Positions 11,888 through 20,133 of a stretch of DNA of 64,000 bases are shown piece by piece (within the stretch, counting starts at the first letter, position 1; each line of letters opens with the position of its first letter). The notes beneath the pieces were generated by a model. That model searched no databases. It saw nothing but the letters and a program-made list of their open reading frames with translations, and was not told the DNA's origin. The DNA is taken from assembly GCF_003400205.1 (NCBI RefSeq), contig NZ_QUQV01000007.1, positions 124,001 to 188,000 of the forward strand. The letters run 5' to 3'. The DNA comes from Bacillus sp. HNG. Lineage in GTDB: Bacteria; Bacillota; Bacilli; Bacillales; Bacillaceae_L. Both the position numbers and the translations under genes were made by a program.

Positions 11888-11922
11888 AAAGCACCCATAT
11901 AGATAAGAGACGTTCTAAAAAT

Positions 11923-12717
11923 CTACCTGATCTCCAGAAACCGCTTATCATATCCTAATCGTTCAGATGCTTCATTGCTTGCATTCACAACTTTTTTTGC
12001 AATATCAGGTACCTTATAGTCTGGCATACGTTGAAGAGGTCCAACTACATTTATAGCAGAGACTACTTTCCCTGTATAATCACGGATAGGTGCTGAAACG
12101 GATCTTGTTCCTTCGGTTAATTCCTCAGTACTGATTGCATATCCTCTTTCTCGGATTACCTGCATTTCTTTCCGCAACTCATCGGGATCTGTAATACTTT
12201 TGCTTGTATAAGCATGCAGCCCACGTTCGATTACCTTTTCGACAAGATTACTTTCATTATAAGCAAGTAGGACTTTCCCTGAGCTTGTGCAGTAAGCAGG
12301 GTTTTTTCTTCCAAGATGGGTAAGGATTCGAACTGGATGACTGCATTCCTCCTTATGAATATAGATTGTATCCGTACCATCCAGAATTGATAAATGTGCG
12401 GTTTCCCCGGTATCGTTCACTAATTTATGTAGCAGGGGGGCTGCTTCTTTATGAATTTCCAAGTGATTCGTAACAATCCCACCTAAAGTTAATACGGATA
12501 ATCCAAGTTTGTACTTTCCAGTGCTTTTTTCTTTTACTACAAAACCTTCATGGGCTAGTGTAGTAAGCAAACGACTTACTGTGCTTTTCGCTAGACCGAG
12601 AGATTCTGAAAGATCACTCACCTTTTGTGTTGGTTCAAAAGTAGAAAAGCTTTTGAGAATACGTAGTGCATTACTGACGGATGAGAGAATTTGTGGATTA
12701 TTTCTTTCCTTAGACAT
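11923..12717 (-). CDS. IclR-family transcriptional regulator
   Basis: 264-aa regulator with an N-terminal winged helix (about residues 10-70, with LSESLGLAKSTVSRLLTTL as the recognition region) and the C-terminal IclR effector domain, including SGKVLLAY and EELTEGTRSVSAPIRDYTG. IclR proteins often control aromatic degradation and bind the pathway substrate. It is transcribed away from the dioxygenase gene; the shared 530-base gap holds repeated palindromes that are its likely targets. Confidence 0.93.
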   Translation of the reverse strand: MSKERNNPQILSSVSNALRILKSFSTFEPTQKVSDLSESLGLAKSTVSRLLTTLAHEGFVVKEKSTGKYKLGLSVLTLGGIVTNHLEIHKEAAPLLHKLVNDTGETAHLSILDGTDTIYIHKEECSHPVRILTHLGRKNPAYCTSSGKVLLAYNESNLVEKVIERGLHAYTSKSITDPDELRKEMQVIRERGYAISTEELTEGTRSVSAPIRDYTGKVVSAINVVGPLQRMPDYKVPDIAKKVVNASNEASERLGYDKRFLEIR

Positions 12718-12741
12718 TTTCTATTCCCCTTTCGTGAGTAG

Positions 12742-12756
12742 TTCCATATAGTGGAA
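12742..12756. promoter_or_regulatory. Candidate IclR operator 1 (perfect palindrome)
   Basis: TTCCATATAGTGGAA has perfect TTCCA / TGGAA arms and lies just upstream of the iclR start, where it could mediate autoregulation. Confidence 0.55.
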
Positions 12757-12899
12757 GTTTTAAGTGAGTAATTTAGCTAAGATAAAAATTGTTTATGTTC
12801 TAAATATTCTATCATTTATATCTGATTGTGTACATGAAAACGGTAACATTCATCTTTTTTATGGAATTTTCTTTCTTTTTTTTAAAAAATCTCCCCTGT

Positions 12900-12914
12900 T
12901 TCCACATAAAGGGA
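12900..12914. promoter_or_regulatory. Candidate IclR operator 2
   Basis: TTCCACATAAAGGGA matches operator 3 at 13 of 15 positions. The similarity continues downstream (GATTTAGCACTTTGT against AATCTAGCGCTTTTGT), so this is part of an imperfect direct repeat of about 28 bp. Confidence 0.45.
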
Positions 12915-13048
12915 TTTAGCACTTTGTAAATACGGAAACGGGTACGGTGGTGGCTTTATACCGAAACTTGTTCTTTTTATATGAAAGAGAGACAAATGAT
13001 TAAACCAAGGTAATAATTTTTTGAGTTATTTTAATTTTTTAACTATTG

Positions 13049-13063
13049 TTCCACATAGAGGAA
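13049..13063. promoter_or_regulatory. Candidate IclR operator 3 at the dioxygenase promoter
   Basis: TTCCACATAGAGGAA lies 31 bases upstream of a TATAAT box (13095-13100) whose -35 is poor. A poor -35 with an operator directly upstream is what an activator-dependent promoter would look like. The rest of the 12757-13247 gap is AT-rich with no ORF that I can support. Confidence 0.5.
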
Positions 13064-13247
13064 TCTAGCGCTTTTGTTTGCATTTTCACGGTCATATAAT
13101 AGGAACTAGAACAGGAACAAAATCCTGCAAGCCGAAGAATCCATATTTTTGTCTGATAAATTATTTAAATAATGGTAGAAAAAATGTAAGCATTTCCATT
13201 TTGATAATTTATCCAAAATCTAAAAGAAAAATGGGAGGTATAAAATT

Positions 13248-14246
13248 ATGACTTTATCAAATGCAAAACAAAAAGAGGTAGAACTTACTGAACTCGATTT
13301 GAAATTATCGAATGTTGCACACATTGGTCATGCATCGATCAATGTGACTAACCTTGAAAGATCTACATGGTTTTTCACTGAGGTTCTCGGGCTGCATGTA
13401 TCCGCAGAAGAAAAAGACAAGGTTTATCTTCGAGCATGGCAAGACTGGGATCATCACACATTGGTTCTTAATAAGTCTGAAAAATCAGGGTTGGATCACT
13501 TTGGTTGGCGAGTTAACTCAGAAAAGTCGCTTTATGCATTCGAAAAATCGTTAAAAGAATCAGGTACAGACTACGAGTGGATTGAAGGTGGAACAGAACT
13601 AGGACAGGGGGATGCTATCAAATTCTACAGCCCAGCTGGTATTCCTGTTGAGCTATACTGGGAAATGGAAAAGTACTCTAACCCACTAACAGCTTCTAAA
13701 TTGCCAAGTCACCCAATGAAATACACTGGAAAAGGTGCAGCGCCTCGCCGCTTTGACCATGTGAATGTAATGGTGAATGATGTTGCAAATGAACAGGAAT
13801 GGTGGACAAATTTCCTAGGAATCCATCATCGTTACTATATCCAAAATGAAGTCGATGTTCGCCTAGGCTCATGGTTAAGCAAAACAAATATTGCACATGA
13901 AATTGCACTCATGCGTAACAGTAATCAAACAGGTGCACTTCTTCATCACGTAGCTTATTTCTTGGATTCCCCAGATGAATTGCTGCGTGCACTGAATATC
14001 ATGGCTGAAAATGACATCAAAATCGAGTGGGGACCTGGAAAGCACGGTACAAGTGGAGCACAATTCCTTTATGCCTTTGAACCTTCTGGGAATCGAGTGG
14101 AACTGTGGACAGGTGGAATGCTTATTTTTGCACCAGACTGGGAGCCGATTGAATGGCAATCAGGAACGGGGCAGTTTGGACTTGATATGTGGGGAAGCAC
14201 ACCACCGAAAAGCTATTTAACTTATGGTACGGAAATTAAGAAATAG
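13248..14246 (+). CDS. Extradiol ring-cleavage dioxygenase (catechol 2,3- or protocatechuate 2,3-dioxygenase type)
   Basis: 332-aa two-domain VOC-fold enzyme that opens catecholic rings next to the hydroxyls with Fe(II) and oxygen. The active domain is C-terminal. Probable metal ligands are H171 (FDHVNV), H233 or H234 (LLHHVAY) and E285 (RVELW); the expected second-shell residues H217, H266 and Y275 are present, the last two inside the extradiol signature. The ATG follows GGGAGGT. The gene lies directly before an ACMSD-type decarboxylase, a pairing known for PraA/PraH in Paenibacillus protocatechuate 2,3-cleavage. The substrate is inferred, not proven. Confidence 0.88.
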   Translation: MTLSNAKQKEVELTELDLKLSNVAHIGHASINVTNLERSTWFFTEVLGLHVSAEEKDKVYLRAWQDWDHHTLVLNKSEKSGLDHFGWRVNSEKSLYAFEKSLKESGTDYEWIEGGTELGQGDAIKFYSPAGIPVELYWEMEKYSNPLTASKLPSHPMKYTGKGAAPRRFDHVNVMVNDVANEQEWWTNFLGIHHRYYIQNEVDVRLGSWLSKTNIAHEIALMRNSNQTGALLHHVAYFLDSPDELLRALNIMAENDIKIEWGPGKHGTSGAQFLYAFEPSGNRVELWTGGMLIFAPDWEPIEWQSGTGQFGLDMWGSTPPKSYLTYGTEIKK

Positions 14247-14288
14247 AAAGATTATTTGTTTAATTTTAAGAAAGGAGGTTTTGTAGCT

Positions 14289-15305
14289 TTGAAAAAAAAA
14301 TTACGAGTTGATTTTCATACCCACATCATTTCGGAAGATTTCCCTGACATGGCAGCAAAATATGCAGATGAACGGTTTCCGGTTTTACACAATAGCTGCA
14401 GCTGTGGTGCTGAAATTAAGATACAGGGTAAAACGTTTAGAAAGATAACCGACCAGACATGGGATCCTGAAAAACGGATTGAAGACATGGATAAGGAAGG
14501 TGTGGATATTCAGGTACTGTCACCGATTCCTGTTACCTTCGCCTACTGGTCAGATTCACAAGCCGGATTAGAGCTTGCCCAGTCACAAAATGATTTCATC
14601 GCTTCAGTGGTAAAGAAATACCCGGATCGATTTATTGGAATGGGGACAGTCCCACTACAAGATGTACAACAGGCGATAGCCGAGATGGAGAGGGCTATTA
14701 ATGAACTAGGACTGAAAGGAATTCAGATAGGATCGAATGTCAACGGACAGAATCTAGATGACAATTCCCTGTATCCTTTTTTTGAAGCAGCAGCAGAATT
14801 GAATGTTCCACTTTTTGTCCACCCATGGGCAACGCTAGGGAAAGAAAGGCTGCAACGTTTCAATTCCATGTATACAGTAGGAATGCCATCAGAGACAGCT
14901 CTAGCGGCAGGAAGCATTATTATGAGTGGGATGTTAGATAAGCTTCCAAATCTTAAAATTTGCTTTGCGCATGGTGGGGGCTCCCTTCCTTATATCCTTC
15001 CAAGAATGGATAAAGGCTGGGAAGTCTGGCCGAATACCCGGAATACAGAAAAGCCTCCGAGCTTTTACGCGAAAAAACTGTATTATGATTCACTCGTTTA
15101 CGATTCGGATAATTTGAAACTTATGATTGATCGATTTGGGACAAAGCAAATTATTGCAGGATCTGATTATCCATTCCTACTACGTGAAAAGCCGGTTGGA
15201 AAGGTTATTGACAGCCTTGAGGATATTTCAGAAGCGGATGCAAAATTAATGCTTGGACAAAACGCATTGGATTTTCTTGGATTAAACGAATTGGTAAAAA
15301 ATTGA
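14289..15305 (+). CDS. ACMSD-type amidohydrolase (metal-dependent decarboxylase, PraH-like)
   Basis: 338-aa amidohydrolase-2 family TIM-barrel enzyme. The metal-binding HxH is H10/H12 (DFHTHI), followed by VHPW, FAHGGGSLPY and the aspartate in AGSDYPF. Relatives decarboxylate ring-cleavage products or aromatic acids. Next to the extradiol enzyme it would suit 5-carboxy-2-hydroxymuconate-6-semialdehyde decarboxylase, an inference from context. The TTG start at 14289 is 10 bases after AAAGGAGG; earlier in-frame codons lie before that site. It has an N-terminal cysteine cluster, NSCSCGAE, after residue 30. Confidence 0.85.
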   Translation: MKKKLRVDFHTHIISEDFPDMAAKYADERFPVLHNSCSCGAEIKIQGKTFRKITDQTWDPEKRIEDMDKEGVDIQVLSPIPVTFAYWSDSQAGLELAQSQNDFIASVVKKYPDRFIGMGTVPLQDVQQAIAEMERAINELGLKGIQIGSNVNGQNLDDNSLYPFFEAAAELNVPLFVHPWATLGKERLQRFNSMYTVGMPSETALAAGSIIMSGMLDKLPNLKICFAHGGGSLPYILPRMDKGWEVWPNTRNTEKPPSFYAKKLYYDSLVYDSDNLKLMIDRFGTKQIIAGSDYPFLLREKPVGKVIDSLEDISEADAKLMLGQNALDFLGLNELVKN

Positions 15306-15443
15306 TTGTAAAACGTGGGGAAGATCATGTACTAGCAGGACTTGTGCTGTTAATAGTAAGCGGAAATGCTATTGATTTAACACAACGCTAGTTTTTCTTA
15401 CATGAAATCTAAGGTTTTTATATAATGAAAGTATTAGCCTGAT

Positions 15444-15480
15444 ATGCACCATGCGGACGAAACCGTATGGTGCATTTTAT
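15444..15480 (+). terminator. Terminator after the catabolic gene pair
   Basis: ATGCACCATGCGG (15444-15456) pairs with CCGTATGGTGCAT (15463-15475) with one wobble, followed by TTTATATTTT. The 15306-15443 stretch before it holds a 29-codon open frame without a binding site, which I do not call. Confidence 0.8.
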
Positions 15481-15600
15481 ATTTTGGTAGAGTTGCTCAT
15501 GGTCCCCAAAAGCGATCTGAGATGTATTAACAAACTTCCTCTAAGTGTTAAAATATATGATATAGTTGCTGATTATAAAAAGAATAATGGAGGTGAACCC

Positions 15601-15732
15601 ATGATCTACATTGGTGTAACTGGATGGGGAGACCATGATAGCCTATATGCTACAGGGACCTCGCCAAGGGATAAACTAAAGGAATATGCTGGTCATTTTC
15701 CGATCGTCGAGGTGGATGCGTCCTTCTACGCG
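15601..15732 (+). pseudogene. DUF72 family gene (yunF-like), 5' fragment cut by the transposon
   Basis: The ATG follows GGAGGTGAACCC. The 44 codons encode the typical DUF72 start (MIYIGVTGWGDHDSLY, later HFPIVEVDASFYA). Homology stops exactly at base 15732, where the transposon inverted repeat begins; the element supplies a short nonsense tail ending at 15780. The 3' part of the gene resumes at 27492. Together they make 282 codons, a normal DUF72 length. The function of DUF72 proteins is not well established. Confidence 0.9.
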
Positions 15733-15746
15733 TTGTACATCTTATT
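15733..15746 (+). repeat. Left terminal inverted repeat of the transposon
   Basis: TTGTACATCTTATT; its first ten bases match the inverted right end. Confidence 0.75.
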
Positions 15747-15785
15747 ATGGGGAAAAACCAAATTAAACAGATTTATATAAAACAA

Positions 15786-15822
15786 GCCCTTATATATTAG
15801 TGTATATAAGGGTTTTACTTTT
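15786..15822 (+). terminator. Strong hairpin near the left end of the transposon
   Basis: CCCTTATATA (15787-15796) / TATATAAGGG (15803-15812), perfect, followed by TTTTACTTTT. It probably stops transcription entering from the interrupted gene. Confidence 0.7.
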
Positions 15823-15900
15823 ATCCCACATTATAATAAGATGGGATTTAAATTCAATTCTGAATTACATAAATTTATTAAGATATATTAATTGTCTATA

Positions 15901-15955
15901 GGAGGACAAAGCCTCGTAGCGAGGATAGCGTATCCGCAGAACGAAGTTCGAGGAC
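15901..15955 (+). promoter_or_regulatory. Cluster of three short hairpins upstream of the first recombinase
   Basis: Three GC-rich hairpins follow each other in an AT-rich leader: CCTCG-TAG-CGAGG (15912-15924), GGATA-GCG-TATCC (15923-15935, sharing GG) and GAAC-GAA-GTTC (15939-15949). The first two exclude each other, so they could form a leader switch or a recombination-protein site. No ORF lies in 15823-16057. Confidence 0.45.
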
Positions 15956-16057
15956 CTTTAACTTAAATACACACATAATATTAATATAAATTTGTAGGAG
16001 AAATACTAGTGTCGCATAGTGGTAAGGAATATGAATCGTGAGGAGTGTTAACTTGTA

Positions 16058-17356
16058 ATGAGATTAGAGAATTACAGATGGTTTGCAACAGAAACAAAAA
16101 TAGAGCATTTACTTAATAACAACCAGTTAGAAGAAAAAACAGTAGTTACTATAGGGGTAAAAGATAAGAACACAGGTCTCCCAGTTCCTCATCCTATTAC
16201 ACATTTTATTAGACAAAAGTATCAATATCAAGGAAAGTCTTTAAGTACTCAAATGAATCCAGCTAGAGAAATAGTGAAATTTTTAAACTTTTTAAACGAG
16301 CAAATAATTCTTGGGATACCGGAGTTTCAAATAATATCTGAAAAGGGTTTTAGAGGATTACAACTTATTCATGGAGCACGATACATTACTTACTGTGCCG
16401 AAAAAAAACTATCATATAAATATGTTAAACATTCTATTGAAAGATACCTCATAAGGTTTTATGAATACTTAGCTGACATGAAATTACTTGATGAAGAAAT
16501 AGAATTTGATACATATGTAAATAGACAGGGAGATGAAGTAATTATTACTCCTTTTGACCATGTAAGTTTGAATACACAATACCCAACTACCGATGATCCA
16601 GTTAGGAACAAACTAAAAGACTTTGGGGACAATCCTGTAAAAAGAAACAAGTTAGTTTACGAGTTTATTGAAGAAGCACGAAGGGTATCCCCTGACATCG
16701 CTTTTGGCATCGCTCTTGGATTTTTTGCGGGATTACGCAGGGGTGAGATTGTGAATCAAACTAAGGCAACTATCCCGACAGACTTTTTAGATGGTTCAAA
16801 TTATATTGCTGTCTTAGACAACCAATACCGTTTATTTAAACATCTAAAGAATACTACAAAGGAACAAGTGAAAAGACCACGTCTGCAACCTGTATTGCCA
16901 AGTGCTTACTTAAGAGAATTATACGATGCCCATATGATAATGAATGCTAAAGTTAGGCAAGATAATCCTTATGCTTTCTTTGTTGATGAAAAAGGTAGAA
17001 CTATTTCTGGTGGGTCATATGAAAAGAAATTTGCAAAAGTTAAATATGCTTATATTTATAAATTAGCAAACACTTCTGGTAGATATTCAGATTTTAGAAT
17101 GCTTGATGAAGCTATTTGGGGAACTCATATTGGGCGAGGGGTTTTTACTAACTATTTATACAGTATGGGGCTAGATGACAGACAAATGGCTATTGCTCGA
17201 GGAGATAAAAGTACCTTATCAGCAAAAGAATATATCGACTATAGGAACTCGTTATCTAATTTCCAAGAGGCAATGAATGCTTTCTCGAATACTGAGACCT
17301 TGGATATGGGGAATGTTTTGGGTAACAAATGGAATTGGGAGGTTTTTACGAAGTGA
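16058..17356 (+). CDS. Tyrosine recombinase, first of trio (TnpA-like)
   Basis: 432-aa phage-integrase-family protein. An N-terminal SAM-like DNA-binding region (about 1-170) is followed by a catalytic domain with GLRRGEI (box I arginine), HIGRG (histidine and second arginine), a degenerate GH position in ARGDKS, and EYIDY with the probable nucleophile tyrosine. It should cut and rejoin transposon ends. The ribosome binding site GAGGAGTG precedes the ATG, and its stop overlaps the GTG of the next gene (GTGA), so the two are coupled. Confidence 0.85.
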   Translation: MRLENYRWFATETKIEHLLNNNQLEEKTVVTIGVKDKNTGLPVPHPITHFIRQKYQYQGKSLSTQMNPAREIVKFLNFLNEQIILGIPEFQIISEKGFRGLQLIHGARYITYCAEKKLSYKYVKHSIERYLIRFYEYLADMKLLDEEIEFDTYVNRQGDEVIITPFDHVSLNTQYPTTDDPVRNKLKDFGDNPVKRNKLVYEFIEEARRVSPDIAFGIALGFFAGLRRGEIVNQTKATIPTDFLDGSNYIAVLDNQYRLFKHLKNTTKEQVKRPRLQPVLPSAYLRELYDAHMIMNAKVRQDNPYAFFVDEKGRTISGGSYEKKFAKVKYAYIYKLANTSGRYSDFRMLDEAIWGTHIGRGVFTNYLYSMGLDDRQMAIARGDKSTLSAKEYIDYRNSLSNFQEAMNAFSNTETLDMGNVLGNKWNWEVFTK

Positions 17357-20121
17357 CATTAATGATAAAAATCGGCTCAGCTTATAAATATTTGAGAGAG
17401 AACGGGAACCTTCCTGATCAAGAACTTGACTTAACAGTTGTAGCAGCAAGATATAAAATTAAAAGATTGATTAAACTTGGTTTGGTAATTGGGGATGCAA
17501 ACCAAGTTGACATTAAATCGTTAAAAGATTATCTAGAATACGAATCCAATATCTTCGAAAATTATATTTCTATTAGAGAGTTTGTGAGTTTACTAGGGAT
17601 CAAAACTACCAAGGATTCAATAAGGCAAGTGAAAAGGAAATTGAATAAGTTGGAAAGAAACTCACCTTTTGAATGTATATGTATGGAATACGCTAATCAA
17701 TATCAAACCTTTTTCATAGGTAAATTATCAGTAGTGAAATTCTTCAAAAATTATACACCATTAGAAAAATTAAAGAGTAGGTATGATTATACTTACCAAG
17801 GATGGTACGATAATTTTAGAAAATTAGGCATCAATCCCCTCTCTTTAGGATATGACAAAAGCTTTATAACAAATCTTGAATATGAACTATTAGTGAACTT
17901 CCTTGAGTCAACAAAAATATTTATTAACAACAACAACAACAATAAGATAACTTCACATGATGCGAGTGCTAATGGAAAATCACAATCCGGTAATTCTAAA
18001 TTAGGAAAGCATCTTTCTGAATATTATACTCTCGATGAGAGTAAACAAATTTTATCTGTTAAACGTGTAATTCATTTCAGCAAGATTATAAAAGATTACA
18101 AACTCCAATCTTTTATGACAAAAGATGGTCGGAAATACTTTAAAAAAGAAGATATAGATAAATTAAAACACCTTCAAACAGATTTGAGAGAAAAATATAT
18201 ATCACTCTCTGATGCAAGAGAACAAGCTAATTCAGAAGGTATTAACTTTTACTCAGATTATATTAAAAGTGAACAAGTGGATAGTTTGGTTCGTCCTTTT
18301 TTTAAAGGGAGGAGTAGGATGTATTTGAAAGAAACTTTCAATAACTGGTTAGAAGAAAGAAGAACTAGTATTGAGTTTTTTTCTGTATCAATGGAATCAG
18401 ATTTTCAAACGTTTCTACATCGGTTGAAAATTAAAGAGATAGACATAAATAAATTAGGCCCATTTACAACTGAAACATGGTTTCAATATATTTCAAGTAA
18501 GCTTAGAAAGTCTAAAGCAAATCCGCAAACAAAGGATATAGACATTAATCAATATGTTTATTGTACTGAAACGTTGATTACTCTGGTAAGTTCAACAAAA
18601 AAACAAGAAATATATTCACTAAAAGCAAATGATATAAATCTTTTATTCAATAAAATTCCAAAAAGATATCGTATAATAATATATTTATATTTAAAAGCAG
18701 TGCATGGTCAATTGGATCTTAAGAAAGTAAAAGCTTATGATTTTAATAGGATTAATGACCCCCACAAGTTTGATACTAAACATCGGGATAAATCAATATA
18801 CGAATACGAAGTGTACAAAAAGATTTATAACTACTCAAAAGATATACCTCTCCATAAAGACAGATCTATAAAAGATGTATTGAAAGAAATTACTACAGTA
18901 GGTAAGAGAAGTAGTTCAAAATATTATGCAACAAGTTGGTTATATGTTCTTTTGCATTTAAATAATGCTTGGAGGCATTCAGATGTTATTACATTCCCAC
19001 AAGTGAATTTAAGTGGAACGCAAATTACCGATTTGAAATGGATGCTGAAAAATGAGTTGAGTGATGAAGATGCAGATTACATTATTAAACAAGTATACAG
19101 AGCTGAATTTATTATTTCCAAAACCCAGGTTAAAAATTATTTCTTCTGTTCTGAGGAACTAAAAAAACCCTTTGCTACAGCAATTGCAATTTGCCAATTA
19201 AGAATTAACGCACTTTATCCCTTACGTGAATCAATAATCGATTTTGGTAATAAGAATCAAAGGTTTTCTAATTCCCGACGTAGAAATTTTTTTGAATTAT
19301 ATGAGGATAAAGAATTTCATTTTTCTTCAAGGAAGATGAATAGATCATTACTCTCTTATATTTATGTATTGTTGAGTAAGATGAAAAATGGGAACGCAGG
19401 ATTAAAGACAATCCAGAAAATGAGAGGACACTTAGAGAAAGAAACTACTAATATATATGTGGAAATTCCAGCAGAGGAATTAAATTTTCTCACACGACAA
19501 TTATTTGCACGAGGTTCGTTTGGCTTTATATACGATACATTTCTGGATGTTTTGCAAGGAATTGAAATCGACAGAGAAAAAAGAACCACCGAAATTCAGT
19601 TCTTAGACAATTACTTTGGAGGAGTCGATAAAATCGAAGAGATTTCTAATTTCTTAAATGTCATACAAAGTGATAGAAAAGCAATCTTAGACCGTATTCT
19701 TTCAATGGGATTAGATGAAGCATTAGATTTTGTTAATAAGATTGGAACAAATCAATTACCCAGTAAGCGAGATAATGTCCAATGTTTGGTTGCAGAAAGT
19801 GCTTGCGTGAAGAAAGGTCAAGGTGTTGATTGTTTCGATTGTGCATACTCCATACCAAATTACTATGCCCTCTCAGCTCTTGGAGTAAGTCTACAAGATA
19901 GATTGGACAGTTTTGTAGAATCTCAAAAAAGTGAAGCGAATATTACATACTACGAACAAAGAAAACGGGCGAGGTTATTTTATATACAATTAGAAATGTT
20001 TGCCCAAGCAATTCAGAGGTTCGGAATGGATGTATATGAGTTTATTACAGATTCTCGTGAAGAATTTAAAGCTAAACAAACTAAGATAGATTCGTTGGAA
20101 GAACGATATCAGTTAACTTAG
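17353..20121 (+). CDS. Large tyrosine-recombinase-like protein, second of trio (TnpB-like)
   Basis: 922 aa, longer than Tn554 TnpB as I know it (about 630 aa). The C-terminal half has recombinase motifs: AWRHSD (box I), RKMNRSLL in place of the usual HxxR, KMRGH and TNIYV with the tyrosine. An extra N-terminal region of about 350 residues includes an asparagine run (IFINNNNNNK). Near the C-terminus four cysteines (QCLVAESACV, later VDCFDC) look like a metal site. The GTG at 17353 is 10 bases from GGGAGG and overlaps the upstream stop. Confidence 0.75.
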   Translation: MTLMIKIGSAYKYLRENGNLPDQELDLTVVAARYKIKRLIKLGLVIGDANQVDIKSLKDYLEYESNIFENYISIREFVSLLGIKTTKDSIRQVKRKLNKLERNSPFECICMEYANQYQTFFIGKLSVVKFFKNYTPLEKLKSRYDYTYQGWYDNFRKLGINPLSLGYDKSFITNLEYELLVNFLESTKIFINNNNNNKITSHDASANGKSQSGNSKLGKHLSEYYTLDESKQILSVKRVIHFSKIIKDYKLQSFMTKDGRKYFKKEDIDKLKHLQTDLREKYISLSDAREQANSEGINFYSDYIKSEQVDSLVRPFFKGRSRMYLKETFNNWLEERRTSIEFFSVSMESDFQTFLHRLKIKEIDINKLGPFTTETWFQYISSKLRKSKANPQTKDIDINQYVYCTETLITLVSSTKKQEIYSLKANDINLLFNKIPKRYRIIIYLYLKAVHGQLDLKKVKAYDFNRINDPHKFDTKHRDKSIYEYEVYKKIYNYSKDIPLHKDRSIKDVLKEITTVGKRSSSKYYATSWLYVLLHLNNAWRHSDVITFPQVNLSGTQITDLKWMLKNELSDEDADYIIKQVYRAEFIISKTQVKNYFFCSEELKKPFATAIAICQLRINALYPLRESIIDFGNKNQRFSNSRRRNFFELYEDKEFHFSSRKMNRSLLSYIYVLLSKMKNGNAGLKTIQKMRGHLEKETTNIYVEIPAEELNFLTRQLFARGSFGFIYDTFLDVLQGIEIDREKRTTEIQFLDNYFGGVDKIEEISNFLNVIQSDRKAILDRILSMGLDEALDFVNKIGTNQLPSKRDNVQCLVAESACVKKGQGVDCFDCAYSIPNYYALSALGVSLQDRLDSFVESQKSEANITYYEQRKRARLFYIQLEMFAQAIQRFGMDVYEFITDSREEFKAKQTKIDSLEERYQLT

Positions 20122-20133
20122 GAGGTGGATAAT

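Noticed and set aside
15302-15391. 29-codon frame after the decarboxylase gene
   Set aside because: No ribosome binding site and no recognisable homology; listed only as intergenic.
15451-15600. Upstream extension of the DUF72 fragment
   Set aside because: It overlaps the terminator hairpin of the preceding gene; the ATG at 15601 has a strong binding site and matches the family start.
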